DNA of 64,000 bases. Source: Microbacterium sp. LKL04. Lineage in GTDB: Bacteria > Actinomycetota > Actinomycetes > Actinomycetales > Microbacteriaceae. The notes beneath the pieces are model-generated. The model ran no database searches and was not told where the DNA came from. It saw only the letters and a list, made by a program, of their open reading frames with translations. Numbering within the stretch: the stretch's first letter is position 1; each line of letters opens with the position of its first letter. Shown here in pieces: positions 31,755 to 41,126 of this stretch. The position numbers and the translations under genes are program-made. The stretch lies in assembly GCF_900102005.1 (NCBI RefSeq), contig NZ_LT627736.1, positions 2,046,001 through 2,110,000 on the forward strand. Reading direction: 5' to 3'.

Positions 31755-33433
31755 GCGTCCTCGCCCCCATCGGCGTCGCGCCCCTGCTGCTGCTGTTCCT
31801 GCTGCTCCGCGGTCGTGCGCGGCCGGTCCTGCGGCGAGTGCGCCGGCTCGTCCTGTGCGTCGTAGATGATCGGGATGGCCGAGGTCGCGGTGGCCTGCTC
31901 GGCGACGAGTCCCGCGAGCGACTGCGACTGCCCGTATTCGCCTCGGCCCGGTGCCTCGCCACCGACGATCCAGGTGTCCTTCGAACCGCCGCCCTGGCTC
32001 GAGTTGACCACGAGCTGCCCCTCGGGGAGGGCGACGCGGGTGAGCCCACCGGGGAGCACCCACACCTCGTCGCCGTTGTTGACGGCGAAGGGGCGGAGGT
32101 CGGCGTGGCGGGGCCGCATCCCGTCGTCGACGAGGGTGGGGATCGTCGAGAGCATGACGACGGGCTGCGCGATCCAGCCGCGCGGGTCGGCGCGGAGCTT
32201 CGTGCGCAGCGAGTCGAGCTCGGCGGGGCTGGCGTCGGGCCCGACGACGAGGCCCTTGCCGCCGGAGCCGTCGACCGGCTTCACGACGAGCTCGTCGAGC
32301 CGGTCGAGCACCTCTTCGAGGGCGCCCGGGTCTTCGAGGCGCCATGTGTCGACGTTCTTGAGGATGGGCTCCTCGGCGAGGTAGTACCGGATGAGGTCGG
32401 GCACGTAGGTGTAGAGCAGCTTGTCGTCGGCGACGCCGTTGCCGACGGCGTTGGCGATCGTCACGTTGCCCAGGCGCGCCGCGAGCATGAGCCCGGGGGC
32501 CCCGAGCATCGAGTCGGCGCGGAACTGCAGCGGGTCGAGGAAGTCGTCGTCGACCCGGCGGTAGATGACGTCGACGCGGCGCGGACCGCGGGTGGTCCGC
32601 ATGAAGACCTTGCCGCCCTGGCAGACGAGGTCCCGCCCCTCGACGAGCTCGACGCCCATCAGCCGGGCGAGCAGCGTGTGCTCGAAGTAGGCGGAGTTGT
32701 AGACGCCCGGCGTCAGCACGACGACGTTCGGGTCGTCGACGCCCGGAGGCGCGGAGTTCCGCAGCGCCTGGAGGAGCTTGTTGGGGTAGTCGCCGACGGG
32801 ACGCACGCGCATCGAGACGAAGAGCTCGGGCAGCGTCTGGGCCATCACGCGTCGGTTCGAGATGACGTAGCTGACACCCGACGGCACGCGGACGTTGTCC
32901 TCGAGGACGCGCATCTCGCCGTGCTCGTCGCGGATGAGGTCGATCCCGGCGACCTGGATGCGGACACCGTTGGCCGAGCGGATGCCGGCGGCCTGACGGT
33001 AGAAGTACTGCGACGACGCGATGAGCTTCGCCGGCAGGACGCCGTCGCGCACGACGTGCTGGTGCCCGTACGCATCGTCGAGGAAGGCCTCGAGCGCGCG
33101 GACGCGTTGCTGCACGCCTTTCTCGATGCGCGACCACTCGTCGTAGGCGATGACCCGGGGCACGGCATCCAGCGGGAACGGCCGCTCCTCGCCTGCGAAG
33201 TCGAACGTCACGCCCTGCGCGAGGTACGAACTGGCGAGCGATTCGGTGCGTCCGCGGAGCTCCTCCTGCGTCATCTGAGCGAGCGCCTGGTACAGCTCCC
33301 GGTACGCCGACCGGGAGCGCGCGGCCTCTCCCGGGTGCGCGATCTCGGCGAACATCTCGTCGAACGCCGGGACGCCGGAGGGGGTCTTGCGCGGTGCCAG
33401 CGTGGAACCGTAGCCGTCGAAGAGGTCACCCAT
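31748..33433 (-). CDS. Circularly permuted ATP-grasp ligase
   Basis: This 561-residue protein of the circularly permuted ATP-grasp type 2 family (DUF404/DUF407) has characteristic stretches VDVIYRRVDDDFLDP, NAVGNGVADDKLLYTYVPD, VKPVDGSGGKGLVVGP (ATP-binding loop) and VNSSQGGGSKDTW. It is predicted to ligate amino acids or peptides with ATP. The last ~50 residues form a Gln-rich, polar tail. It heads the operon with alpha-E and transglutaminase genes. TAGGCT lies 6 nt before its ATG, suggesting a leaderless mRNA. Confidence 0.92.
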   Translation of the reverse strand: MGDLFDGYGSTLAPRKTPSGVPAFDEMFAEIAHPGEAARSRSAYRELYQALAQMTQEELRGRTESLASSYLAQGVTFDFAGEERPFPLDAVPRVIAYDEWSRIEKGVQQRVRALEAFLDDAYGHQHVVRDGVLPAKLIASSQYFYRQAAGIRSANGVRIQVAGIDLIRDEHGEMRVLEDNVRVPSGVSYVISNRRVMAQTLPELFVSMRVRPVGDYPNKLLQALRNSAPPGVDDPNVVVLTPGVYNSAYFEHTLLARLMGVELVEGRDLVCQGGKVFMRTTRGPRRVDVIYRRVDDDFLDPLQFRADSMLGAPGLMLAARLGNVTIANAVGNGVADDKLLYTYVPDLIRYYLAEEPILKNVDTWRLEDPGALEEVLDRLDELVVKPVDGSGGKGLVVGPDASPAELDSLRTKLRADPRGWIAQPVVMLSTIPTLVDDGMRPRHADLRPFAVNNGDEVWVLPGGLTRVALPEGQLVVNSSQGGGSKDTWIVGGEAPGRGEYGQSQSLAGLVAEQATATSAIPIIYDAQDEPAHSPQDRPRTTAEQQEQQQQGRDADGGEDAC

Positions 33434-33439
33434 GCGACG

Positions 33440-33445
33440 AGCCTA
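33440..33445 (-). promoter_or_regulatory. -10 box of the ATP-grasp operon
   Basis: TAGGCT on the minus strand lies 6 nt upstream of the ATG at 33433. No ribosome-binding site is present between the two, consistent with leaderless transcription. Confidence 0.5.
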
Positions 33446-33481
33446 ATCCGGGCGGTGTTGCCGGAGTGTTTCGCCGTGCGG

Positions 33482-34699
33482 TCAGTCCGCGAGGGCGAGT
33501 CGCAGCTGCTCCACGGCCCAATCGATCTCGGTCGCGCGGATGATCAGCGGAGGTGCCATGCGGATCGTCTGGCCGTGCGTGTCCTTGACCAGGACACCGC
33601 GCGCCAGAAGCCGCTCGGCGACCTCGCGTCCGGTCCCCTTCGCCGGATCGATGTCGACACCCGCCCAGAGGCCCGCGACGCGGATCGCGGTCACTCCCGC
33701 GCCGATCAGGGGCTCGAGGCGGGAGCGCAAGTGGTCGCCGAGGGCGAGGGCGCGCTGCTGCAGGTCGCCGGTCGCGAGAAGGTCGACGACGGCGAGGCCC
33801 ACGGCCGCGGCCAGCGGATTGCCGCCGAAGGTCGAGCCGTGCTCCCCCGGGTGGATGACACCGAGGACGTCGCGGTTCCCGACGACGGCGGAGACCGGGA
33901 GGATGCCGCCGCCCAGCGCTTTGCCGAGCAGGTACACGTCCGGCACAACGCCTTCGCGCTCGCACGCGAACGTCGTTCCGACGCGGCCGAGGCCGGACTG
34001 GATCTCGTCGGCGATGAACAGCACGTTCGCCGCCGTGCACGCCTCGCGTACCGCGCGGAGATACCCGTCCGGCGGGATCACGACGCCGGCCTCGCCCTGG
34101 ATGGGCTCGATGAGCACCGCGGCCGTGTTCTCGTCGATCGCCGCCGCGAGGGCCGCGGCATCGCCGTAGGCGACGATCTCGAATCCGGGGGCGAACGGGC
34201 CGAAGCCGTCGCGCGCCTGCGGGTCGTCACTGAAGCCGACGATCGTCGTCGTCCGGCCGTGGAAGTTGCCCGACGCGACGAGGATCTTCGCGCGCCCCTC
34301 GGGCACGCCCTTGACCCGGTACGCCCACGCGCGCGCGACCTTGATGCCGGTCTCGACCGCTTCGGCGCCGGTGTTCATCGGCAGGACCATGTCCTTGCCG
34401 GTCAACTCGGCGAGCGCAGCCGCGAAGTCGCCGAGCCGGTCGTTGTGGAAGGCCCGGCTCGTCAGCGTCAGCCGGCCGAGCTGCTCGGTGGCCGCCGCGA
34501 CGAGGGCGGGATGCCGGTGTCCGAAGTTCAACGCCGAGTAGGCGGACAGCAGGTCGAGGTACCGCTTGCCCTCGACGTCGGTGACCCAGGAACCCTCACC
34601 CTCGGCGACGACGACGGGGAGCGGGTGGTAATTGTGGGCAACGTGGGCTTCTTCGGCCGAGATCACGGCGTCCGACGCGGGCAGATCGGGGTCGGTCAT
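33482..34699 (-). CDS. rocD: Ornithine aminotransferase
   Basis: This 405-residue class III PLP aminotransferase has N-terminal HNYHPLPVVVAEGEGSWVTD, phosphate-site MNTGAEAVET, the Asp of FIADEIQSGLGR and the PLP Lys in LLGKALGGG. It transfers the delta-amino group of ornithine to 2-oxoglutarate, giving glutamate-5-semialdehyde, which the nearby PutA can oxidise to glutamate. GGAGG sits 4 nt before the ATG at 34699, inside the end of the upstream dimethylargininase-like gene (ATGA overlap). The pair is an operon for arginine/ornithine breakdown. Confidence 0.93.
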   Translation of the reverse strand: MTDPDLPASDAVISAEEAHVAHNYHPLPVVVAEGEGSWVTDVEGKRYLDLLSAYSALNFGHRHPALVAAATEQLGRLTLTSRAFHNDRLGDFAAALAELTGKDMVLPMNTGAEAVETGIKVARAWAYRVKGVPEGRAKILVASGNFHGRTTTIVGFSDDPQARDGFGPFAPGFEIVAYGDAAALAAAIDENTAAVLIEPIQGEAGVVIPPDGYLRAVREACTAANVLFIADEIQSGLGRVGTTFACEREGVVPDVYLLGKALGGGILPVSAVVGNRDVLGVIHPGEHGSTFGGNPLAAAVGLAVVDLLATGDLQQRALALGDHLRSRLEPLIGAGVTAIRVAGLWAGVDIDPAKGTGREVAERLLARGVLVKDTHGQTIRMAPPLIIRATEIDWAVEQLRLALAD

Positions 34700-35559
34700 C
34701 GCGCACCTCCGCGCAGTTCGAGCGTGCAGCACTTGATGCCGCCGCCGCCGAGCAGCAGCTCGGACAGATCGATGGGGACGGGGATGTAGCCGCGCTCCTC
34801 GAGCTGCGCGGCGAAGTCGGTCGCGCGCGGCGAGGCGAAGACGTGGAGTCCGTCACTGGCCGCGTTCAGCCCGAAGACGGCACCGTCGGCATCCGACACC
34901 TGGATCGCGTCGGGGTAGCGTTCGGCGAGCTCACGACGCGAGTCCTCGTCGAAGGCGGAGGGCAGATAGGCGATGTTCGCCCGCTCCACCCCGCCGGGGC
35001 CCTGGACGGGGTCGATGACCGTGATCGCGGTGTCGAGGTGGTAGAACCGCGGATCGACCAGCCGCAGCGAGACGACCTCGCGCTCGAAGACCCGCCCCAG
35101 CTCGCGATGACTGTCGCCGACGGAGCGGAAGCCGGTGCCGGCGAGGATCGTGTCGCCGACGAGCAGGAAGTCGCCCTCACCCTCCTGCACCTCGGTCGGC
35201 TCGACGACCTCGAACCCGTGCGCGGCGAACCAGTCCATGAAAGGACGCTCCTCGCCGCGACGCTCGTCGACGCGGAACCGGACGCCGAGCGCACGGCCGT
35301 CCACGATGAACCCGCCGTTCGCGGTGTAGACCATGTCGGGCAGACCCGGCACCGGGTCGATGAGTTCGACCTCGTGGCCGAGCTCGATGTACGCGTCGTG
35401 GAGCGCCTGCCACTGGCGGACCGCCTTGGCGGTGTCGGTGGGACGCGACGGTTCCATCCACGGATTGATGCTGTACGACACCGTGAAGTGCTCGGGGCGG
35501 CACATCAGGTATCGGCGGTGCTGGGCGATGCGGGTCGGCTTCTCGGTCGGCGTCGTCAT
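34696..35559 (-). CDS. Dimethylargininase-like amidinohydrolase
   Basis: This 287-residue member of the guanidino-modifying superfamily (DDAH/arginine deiminase fold) has the catalytic Cys near the C-terminus in GGGGIKCCTLEL, the active-site His probably in GDSHRELG, and substrate-binding acids in TANGGF and EGEGDFL. Dimethylargininases yield citrulline; related actinobacterial enzymes act on arginine derivatives. Coupling to rocD suggests a route from an arginine compound towards glutamate semialdehyde. GAGGAG precedes the ATG at 35559. The substrate is not certain from sequence. Confidence 0.87.
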   Translation of the reverse strand: MTTPTEKPTRIAQHRRYLMCRPEHFTVSYSINPWMEPSRPTDTAKAVRQWQALHDAYIELGHEVELIDPVPGLPDMVYTANGGFIVDGRALGVRFRVDERRGEERPFMDWFAAHGFEVVEPTEVQEGEGDFLLVGDTILAGTGFRSVGDSHRELGRVFEREVVSLRLVDPRFYHLDTAITVIDPVQGPGGVERANIAYLPSAFDEDSRRELAERYPDAIQVSDADGAVFGLNAASDGLHVFASPRATDFAAQLEERGYIPVPIDLSELLLGGGGIKCCTLELRGGAR

Positions 35560-35722
35560 TCTCGCTCCTCGTCTCCGGGGCGGCGGACGCTGTCCTGAGG
35601 CCCGACGGAGCTCCGAGGAGCCGACGGATCGGGCACGCCGGATCCCATCATGGCAGGTCGGGTGCAGTAATCCGGTGGATGCATGCCACGCGGGGTTGCC
35701 TGGGAATGACAGGATGCAGATC

Positions 35723-36472
35723 ATGGCCAGACGCACGGGTGAACAGACCAGAGCCCTCCTGTTGCGCGCCGGGATGCAGATGCTCCTCGAACGCGGGGTC
35801 AGTGCCGGCGTACAGCACATCCGCCTGCAGGACGTGCTGCGGCGGACGGGACTGACCACCGGGGCCGCCTACCGGCTATGGGCCGATCAGGCCGACTACC
35901 ACCGCGACCTCGCCGTCTCGATGGTGCGGATGCGAGTGGCCGGGCCGGCCGACGGGATGCGCGCCCGCGTGGACGAGATGATCGCCGCCGGTGCGTCCGG
36001 CGAGGAGATCGTGCGCGAGGCGGCGCTCGCGCACGTGCAGGCGGCGGAGCTCACCGCTGACGACCCCACCGAGATGCTCGATGCCCAATCGTTCCGCGTC
36101 GCTCTGGCCCTGCGGACCACCGCCGACACCTGGCCGGAACTGACCGAAGCCAGCCACGAGCGGCACCGGGAGTCCATCGAGGCCTTCGCAGAGCTGTACC
36201 AGTACGTCATCGACGCGTACGGGGTGAGGATGCGGGACGGGCTGACCATCCAGGACTTCGCCGAGGCGATGGCGGCGCTCGCGGAAGGGTTCGCGATCCA
36301 ATCGCTCGAGCGGCTCCCCCACCCGACGTTCCAGATGACGGGGGCCGACGGCACCCCCTCCGGAGAGTGGACGCTGCTGGGACTCACGGTGCGTGCACTC
36401 GTGGATTCGTTCATGATCCCGCGCGAGGACGCGGATCCGGATGCCTGGGTGAGGCTCCCCCGCTACGCCTGA
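35723..36472 (+). CDS. TetR-like transcriptional regulator
   Basis: This 249-residue protein has an N-terminal helix-turn-helix (about residues 8-55: IRLQDVLRRTGLTTGAAYRLW) and a long helical C-terminal domain. It resembles TetR regulators but is longer than usual. It diverges from the dimethylargininase/rocD operon across about 160 bp and is its most likely regulator, by position. AGG at 35711-35713 lies 9 nt before the ATG at 35723. The frame is open further upstream, but only antisense to the divergent gene. A strong hairpin follows its stop. Confidence 0.83.
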   Translation: MARRTGEQTRALLLRAGMQMLLERGVSAGVQHIRLQDVLRRTGLTTGAAYRLWADQADYHRDLAVSMVRMRVAGPADGMRARVDEMIAAGASGEEIVREAALAHVQAAELTADDPTEMLDAQSFRVALALRTTADTWPELTEASHERHRESIEAFAELYQYVIDAYGVRMRDGLTIQDFAEAMAALAEGFAIQSLERLPHPTFQMTGADGTPSGEWTLLGLTVRALVDSFMIPREDADPDAWVRLPRYA

Positions 36473-36483
36473 GAACACGAATG

Positions 36484-36541
36484 CCCCGGGCTCTGACCGA
36501 TGGTCCGTGAGCCCGGGGCGACACTCCCCCCGAAGTGTTTT
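36484..36541 (+). terminator. Double terminator after the TetR-like gene
   Basis: CCCCGGGCTC (36484-36493) pairs perfectly with GAGCCCGGGG (36509-36518). A second small hairpin ACACT/AGTGT (36521-36525 and 36534-36538) runs into TTTT. Together they should end transcription from the left. The next 120 bp up to the putA stop are unusually A+T-rich and hold no gene that I can support. Confidence 0.75.
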
Positions 36542-36663
36542 CGTGCGCGCTCCCCAGAAGCGCTAGATCATTCAAACAAGCCGGCATCGGTCAGCGCCAG
36601 AAAGATAAGTTGTTTTCTTCTGCGGATCGATTAATACAGCTGGATCGGCCTACCAACGCTCGG

Positions 36664-39600
36664 TCAGATGACGGCTTCGCTCCAGTGATCGGGGTTGCCG
36701 AAGCGGTGCGCCGTAATCGAGATCGCCTGTTCGCGCAGGAACGGAAGCAGTTCGATGCGTCCCGCCTGCGTCACCTCATCGGCGTAGACCGCGAGATCGG
36801 GGGCACCGTCGATCGCGGCCACGAGGGCGGTCCGGACCTCCCGCACCTGCGCGGGCGGCCCGACGAGGCGCACGCGATCGGCGCGCGCCGGGGCATCCTC
36901 GCTACCAGGTCCCGACATCCGCGCGAACCACTGGTCATCGGATTCGACGAACACCGGAACGTCGAGCGCCGTGAGCGCGGAGCGCACCGTGGCGGGAAGC
37001 CCCGCCGGGGTGCTGACGGTGAACGCCGACCCGGCGCGCACGGCCGCGATGATCGCACGGATGAGCGACTGAGGCGCGGCATCCGTCGTCGACCGGATCT
37101 CGGCGGTCGCGGGACGGTACCGGAACAGATTCCGCTCCACACCCAGGTGCGACACGTCGACGACCTTGCCGAAGATGCGATTCCACGCGACGGCATCCGA
37201 CAGCGCGCCGCGGCGCAGCCACTCGAACGCTTCGTAGCCGAGCGCGGGCTGCGCAGCCTCGATGACGTCCGTGATCGAGGAGTCCAGACCCTTCAGATGC
37301 AGGGTCGACGACGTCGCTGCACCCGCGGTGGGACGCCACGAGCCGAGGCCGATGAGGTGGTTCGGTCCGCCGGCCTTCGCTCCCCCGCCGACCGACGACC
37401 GCTTCCATCCGCCGAACGGCTGACGCTGGACGATCGCCCCCGTCGTCCCGCGGTTGACGTAGAGGTTGCCCGCTTCGACGCGGTCGAGCCAGAGTGCCAG
37501 GTCGTCGGGGTTCTGCGTGTAGAGCCCCGCGGTCAGGCCGTAGTCGACGGCGTTCTGCAGCTCGATCGCGTGCTCGAGCGAACGGGCGTGCATGACGCCG
37601 AGGACCGGACCGAAGAACTCCTCCAGATGCACGCGTGAGCCCGGCTTCACGCCGGTGCGGATGCCGGGGGTCCACAGTCGCCCGGGGTAGCGCTCGTCGG
37701 CCAGCTCACGCGGCTCGACGAGCCACGCCTCGTCCTCGTCGAGGGTCGTGAGAGCCCACTCGAGCTTGCCGGACGGCGCCTCGACGAGCGGGCCGATCTC
37801 GGTCAGCGGATCGTCCGGCGACCCCACGCGCAGGGAGGTCGCGGCATCCACCAGCTGCCGCGAGAAACGCTGCGACCGCGCGACAGGCCCGACGAGGATC
37901 GCGAGCGAGGCGGCCGAGCACTTCTGCCCCGCGTGGCCGAACGCCGAGCGGACGAGATCGGATGCCGCGAGGTCGAGGTCCGCCGACGGCATCACGATCA
38001 TGGCGTTCTTGCCGCTCGTCTCCGCCTGCAGCGCGAGATCCGGCCGCCAGGAGCGGAACAGCGCCGCGGTCTCGAACGACCCGGTGAGGATCACCCGGTC
38101 GACCGCGGGGTGCGTGATGAGCTGCGTACCGAGGTCGCCCTCGTCGAGGTCGACCAGCGCGAGGATCTCGCGGCCGATGCCGGCATCGTCGAGGGCCTCC
38201 CAGATCGCTTCGGCGACGACCGCCGCGCAGCGCCGTGCCTGCGGCGCGGGCTTGAAGACCACGCCCGAACCGGCGGCGAGCGCGGCGAGCGCTCCGCCCG
38301 CGGGGATCGCGACGGGGAAGTTCCACGGCGGGGTGACCACCGTCACGCGCGACGGCACGAAGACCGCCCCACTCACACTGTCGAGTTCCCGCGCGGTCGC
38401 CGCGTAGTAGCGAGCGAAGTCGACCGCTTCGCTCACCTCGACGTCCGCTTCGGCCAAGGTCTTGCCGGTCTCGGATGCCGCCACCTCGATCAGCTCGCCG
38501 CGGCGGGCCTCGAGCGCGCGCGCCGCGCGCAGCAGCACTCCGGCACGGTCGGCGGCGGGCATCGAGCCCCACGCGTCGGCGGCCGTTGTCACACGCCCAA
38601 GAGTCGCCTCGAGCTCGGACTTGGTGCCGATGCGGGCCGCGGCGATCGCGGCATCCCCCGCCGTCGAGGCGGCGACCCGGCTCAGGATCGATCGCGCCCA
38701 CGTGCGGTTCGCAGGCAGGGCGGGGTCTGTGTCGGCCGTGTTGCGGAACCCGGGGGCACCCGCCGAGACGGCCGTTTCGCGCGAGGAGAAGACGGCGGTC
38801 TCGACGAAGGCGTCCCCGCCGAACAGCGACGGTCGGCCCGGAAGCTCGGCCGGGCGCGTCTCGTCGGGGTCGACGGCGGCGGCGGAGCCACGACCGGCGA
38901 TGCCGAGGACGACCTGCGTCAGCGCAGCGTCGTCGAGATCGGCTGAAGGGGCGGCATCCGTCGTCATCGCCGTGTCACCCTCGTCGGGCGTCGCGGCGCG
39001 GTCCTGGTGACGCCGGGGTCCCGTGGTCAGCGTGCGCTCCGCCGCGCGTGCGACCGATGCCGTGAACCGGTCGCGCTCGCGGACGAACATGGCGCGGTCG
39101 AACGCCAGATCAAACGCGGCCGACAGGAAGTTCGCGCTGGACGCATTCTCCTCCAGGCGGCGGACGAGGTAGCTGATCGCGACGTCGAACTCGTCGGGGC
39201 GGACGACGGGCACGTACAGCAGGACGTGTCCGATCTCGCGCGCGACCGCCTGCACCTGGCCCTGGGCCATGCCGAGGAGCATCTCGACCTCGACGTCGCG
39301 CTGAACCCCGCGCTGGCCGGCGAGCAGCCAGGCGTACGCGATGTGGAAGAGGTTGTGGCCCGCAACCCCGATGCGGACGACCCTGGTGTTCTCCGGCTGG
39401 AGCGCCTCGTCGAGGCAGCGCACGTAGTTCGCGTCGGTGTCGAGCTTGGTGTCGTACGGCGCGCTCGGCCAGTCGTGCATGACGGCGTCGACGTGCTCCA
39501 TCGCGAGGTTCGCGCCCTTCACGAGGCGGACCTTGATGCGCGCGCCACCGGCGGCAACGCGCTCGCGCGCCCATGCGGTCAGGGTCTTGAAGGCGGGGAG

Positions 39601-40389
39601 GGCGTCAGGCAGGTACGCCTGCAGCACGATGCCCGCTTCGAGGTCCCGCAGCCGCGGGTCGTCGAGCACGCGCATGAACACGGCCATCGTCAGGTCGAGG
39701 TCGCGGTACTCCTCCATGTCGAGGTTGAGGAACGTGCCATCCTCCGCCGCCGACAGGTAGAGCGGACGCAGGCGCTCGACGACGCGCTCGACGATCTCGT
39801 CGAACGCCCACATCGAGAGGTGGCTGGCGATCGCCGAGACCTTCACCGACACGTAGTCGACGTCGTCGCGCCGCACGAGCTCGTGGATGCCCTCGAGCCG
39901 GCGGAGGGCTTCGGACTCGCCGAGCACCGCTTCGCCGAGGAGGTTGAGGTTCAGCCGGGCGCCCGACTCCCGCAGGGTCTGCAACGCCGGCCCGAGCTTG
40001 TCGGGTCGAGCGTCGACGATGAGGTGACCGACCATCTCGCGCAGCACGCGCCGGGCGATGGGGACGACCGGGGACGGCAGCAGCGGCGCGACGGCGCCGC
40101 CGGCATGCACCGCGGCGCGCAGGTACCAGGGCAGGAACGACGGCGCGAGCGGAGCGACGCGCTGCAGATTGGATGCCGCGGCCGTGAGGGACTCGGGCCG
40201 CATGACCCCGTCGACGAAGCCGAGGGTGAACGGCAGGCCGTTCGGGTCCTTCAACACCCCCGCGAGACGCTCTGCGGCGGGGTCGACAGCGACCTCGGCG
40301 GATTCGGCGACCCAGCGCTCTGCGAGGGCGATGGCCCGCTCGGCGAGGTCGGCGGTGGGCGCTTGTGGCGCGACAGACGTGTCCGACAT
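36664..40389 (-). CDS. putA: Bifunctional proline dehydrogenase / glutamate-semialdehyde dehydrogenase
   Basis: This 1241-residue PutA has an N-terminal proline dehydrogenase barrel (about 20-470) with VKVSAIASHLS, the KVRLVKGAN stretch and RIGVAGHNLFH. The C-terminal aldehyde dehydrogenase (about 560-1080) has Glu790 in QAETSGKN and catalytic Cys824 in GQKCSAAS. A further ~150-residue C-terminal extension follows. It oxidises proline to glutamate via an FAD step and an NAD step, with the semialdehyde channelled. There is no N-terminal ribbon-helix-helix, so it does not repress its own gene. TAGGCT lies 7 nt before the ATG at 40389, indicating a leaderless start. Confidence 0.95.
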   Translation of the reverse strand: MSDTSVAPQAPTADLAERAIALAERWVAESAEVAVDPAAERLAGVLKDPNGLPFTLGFVDGVMRPESLTAAASNLQRVAPLAPSFLPWYLRAAVHAGGAVAPLLPSPVVPIARRVLREMVGHLIVDARPDKLGPALQTLRESGARLNLNLLGEAVLGESEALRRLEGIHELVRRDDVDYVSVKVSAIASHLSMWAFDEIVERVVERLRPLYLSAAEDGTFLNLDMEEYRDLDLTMAVFMRVLDDPRLRDLEAGIVLQAYLPDALPAFKTLTAWARERVAAGGARIKVRLVKGANLAMEHVDAVMHDWPSAPYDTKLDTDANYVRCLDEALQPENTRVVRIGVAGHNLFHIAYAWLLAGQRGVQRDVEVEMLLGMAQGQVQAVAREIGHVLLYVPVVRPDEFDVAISYLVRRLEENASSANFLSAAFDLAFDRAMFVRERDRFTASVARAAERTLTTGPRRHQDRAATPDEGDTAMTTDAAPSADLDDAALTQVVLGIAGRGSAAAVDPDETRPAELPGRPSLFGGDAFVETAVFSSRETAVSAGAPGFRNTADTDPALPANRTWARSILSRVAASTAGDAAIAAARIGTKSELEATLGRVTTAADAWGSMPAADRAGVLLRAARALEARRGELIEVAASETGKTLAEADVEVSEAVDFARYYAATARELDSVSGAVFVPSRVTVVTPPWNFPVAIPAGGALAALAAGSGVVFKPAPQARRCAAVVAEAIWEALDDAGIGREILALVDLDEGDLGTQLITHPAVDRVILTGSFETAALFRSWRPDLALQAETSGKNAMIVMPSADLDLAASDLVRSAFGHAGQKCSAASLAILVGPVARSQRFSRQLVDAATSLRVGSPDDPLTEIGPLVEAPSGKLEWALTTLDEDEAWLVEPRELADERYPGRLWTPGIRTGVKPGSRVHLEEFFGPVLGVMHARSLEHAIELQNAVDYGLTAGLYTQNPDDLALWLDRVEAGNLYVNRGTTGAIVQRQPFGGWKRSSVGGGAKAGGPNHLIGLGSWRPTAGAATSSTLHLKGLDSSITDVIEAAQPALGYEAFEWLRRGALSDAVAWNRIFGKVVDVSHLGVERNLFRYRPATAEIRSTTDAAPQSLIRAIIAAVRAGSAFTVSTPAGLPATVRSALTALDVPVFVESDDQWFARMSGPGSEDAPARADRVRLVGPPAQVREVRTALVAAIDGAPDLAVYADEVTQAGRIELLPFLREQAISITAHRFGNPDHWSEAVI

Positions 40390-40396
40390 GAGGCTC

Positions 40397-40402
40397 AGCC
40401 TA
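40397..40402 (-). promoter_or_regulatory. -10 box of putA
   Basis: TAGGCT on the minus strand, 7 nt before the putA ATG at 40389. It supports the chosen start against an open frame that extends about 120 bp further upstream. Confidence 0.5.
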
Positions 40403-40433
40403 AGCGCGCCTCCCGCCGTCGAGGCGGGACACG

Positions 40434-40994
40434 CTAGGGCCAGATGCTCGGCGCCTCCGCGCGAGTGGAGGGCAGAGCGGATGCCGCGGCCCAGTCCTGG
40501 ATCCACTGCGGGATCGGGGGCAGGGTGTCAGGCCGGTGCAGGGCGTCGAAGAGCTCTTCCAGGGGCACGATCCCGCCGGTGCGGCGGAGGAACCGGACGC
40601 GCAGGATCATCTCGGCGTAGACCTCGCCCTTCACGACCGCGCGGTGCATCTGGTAGACCGCCTTGTCGTCGTGGCCGATGATGCGGGTCTCCACGGTGAA
40701 CCGTTGCCACAGCTGGAGGGACTTCCGGAAGGTGACCGTCTCGCTCGCGACGACGCCGTACCAGCCGCGCTCGTTCATGGTCTGCCAGATGCCGGTGCGG
40801 GTCAGGAGGTCGAATCGGCCGAGATCGAACAGCGACGCGTACCGGCCGTTGTTCATGTGGCCGAGCAGGTCGATGTCGGTCGGCAGGGTCCGCAGCCGGA
40901 TACGTCCGACGGCGTCGGGCGGGATGGGTCCGCGCCGGCGGTACATCACCCGGGCGCGCATCAGGGTCAACAGGGTCCGCCACCATACGTTCAC
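40434..40994 (-). CDS. Hotdog-fold acyl-CoA thioesterase-like protein
   Basis: This 186-residue protein of the 4HBT_2/FabZ-like hotdog superfamily has the typical TDIDLLGHMNNGRYASLFDLGRF stretch, in which Asp, His and Asn shape the active site. Members hydrolyse acyl-CoAs; the acyl group here is unknown. I chose the GTG at 40994, 8 nt downstream of TAGGCT. An ATG at 41045 is also in frame but lies beyond the promoter and runs into the divergent regulatory region. It diverges from the GNAT gene. Confidence 0.85.
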   Translation of the reverse strand: MNVWWRTLLTLMRARVMYRRRGPIPPDAVGRIRLRTLPTDIDLLGHMNNGRYASLFDLGRFDLLTRTGIWQTMNERGWYGVVASETVTFRKSLQLWQRFTVETRIIGHDDKAVYQMHRAVVKGEVYAEMILRVRFLRRTGGIVPLEELFDALHRPDTLPPIPQWIQDWAAASALPSTRAEAPSIWP

Positions 40995-41002
40995 GAGCGG
41001 CG

Positions 41003-41008
41003 AGCCTA
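41003..41008 (-). promoter_or_regulatory. -10 box of the thioesterase gene
   Basis: TAGGCT on the minus strand, 8 nt before the GTG at 40994. It is the same hexamer used by putA and the ATP-grasp operon. Confidence 0.45.
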
Positions 41009-41091
41009 GCCATGTACACGCGCACAATGCGGCATCCGTTGTCACTTATCGACAGTCGTGGCGCGGCATATACGGCCCGGTCACTGTCGAT

Positions 41092-41120
41092 TTCACGATC
41101 CGACGGGCCGTGCGTAGAGT
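41092..41120 (+). promoter_or_regulatory. Promoter of the GNAT gene
   Basis: TTCACG (41092-41097) and TAGAGT (41115-41120) are 17 bp apart. The -10 box ends 6 nt before the ATG at 41127, as for a leaderless mRNA. Confidence 0.55.
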
Positions 41121-41126
41121 CTGGCC

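Noticed and set aside
35601-35640. Attenuator upstream of the dimethylargininase-like gene
   Set aside because: Short GC-rich dyads and a repeated CCGTCGG are present, but no T-run or leader peptide. Too weak to call.
36664-40389. PutA as its own repressor
   Set aside because: There is no N-terminal ribbon-helix-helix domain as found in trifunctional PutA proteins.
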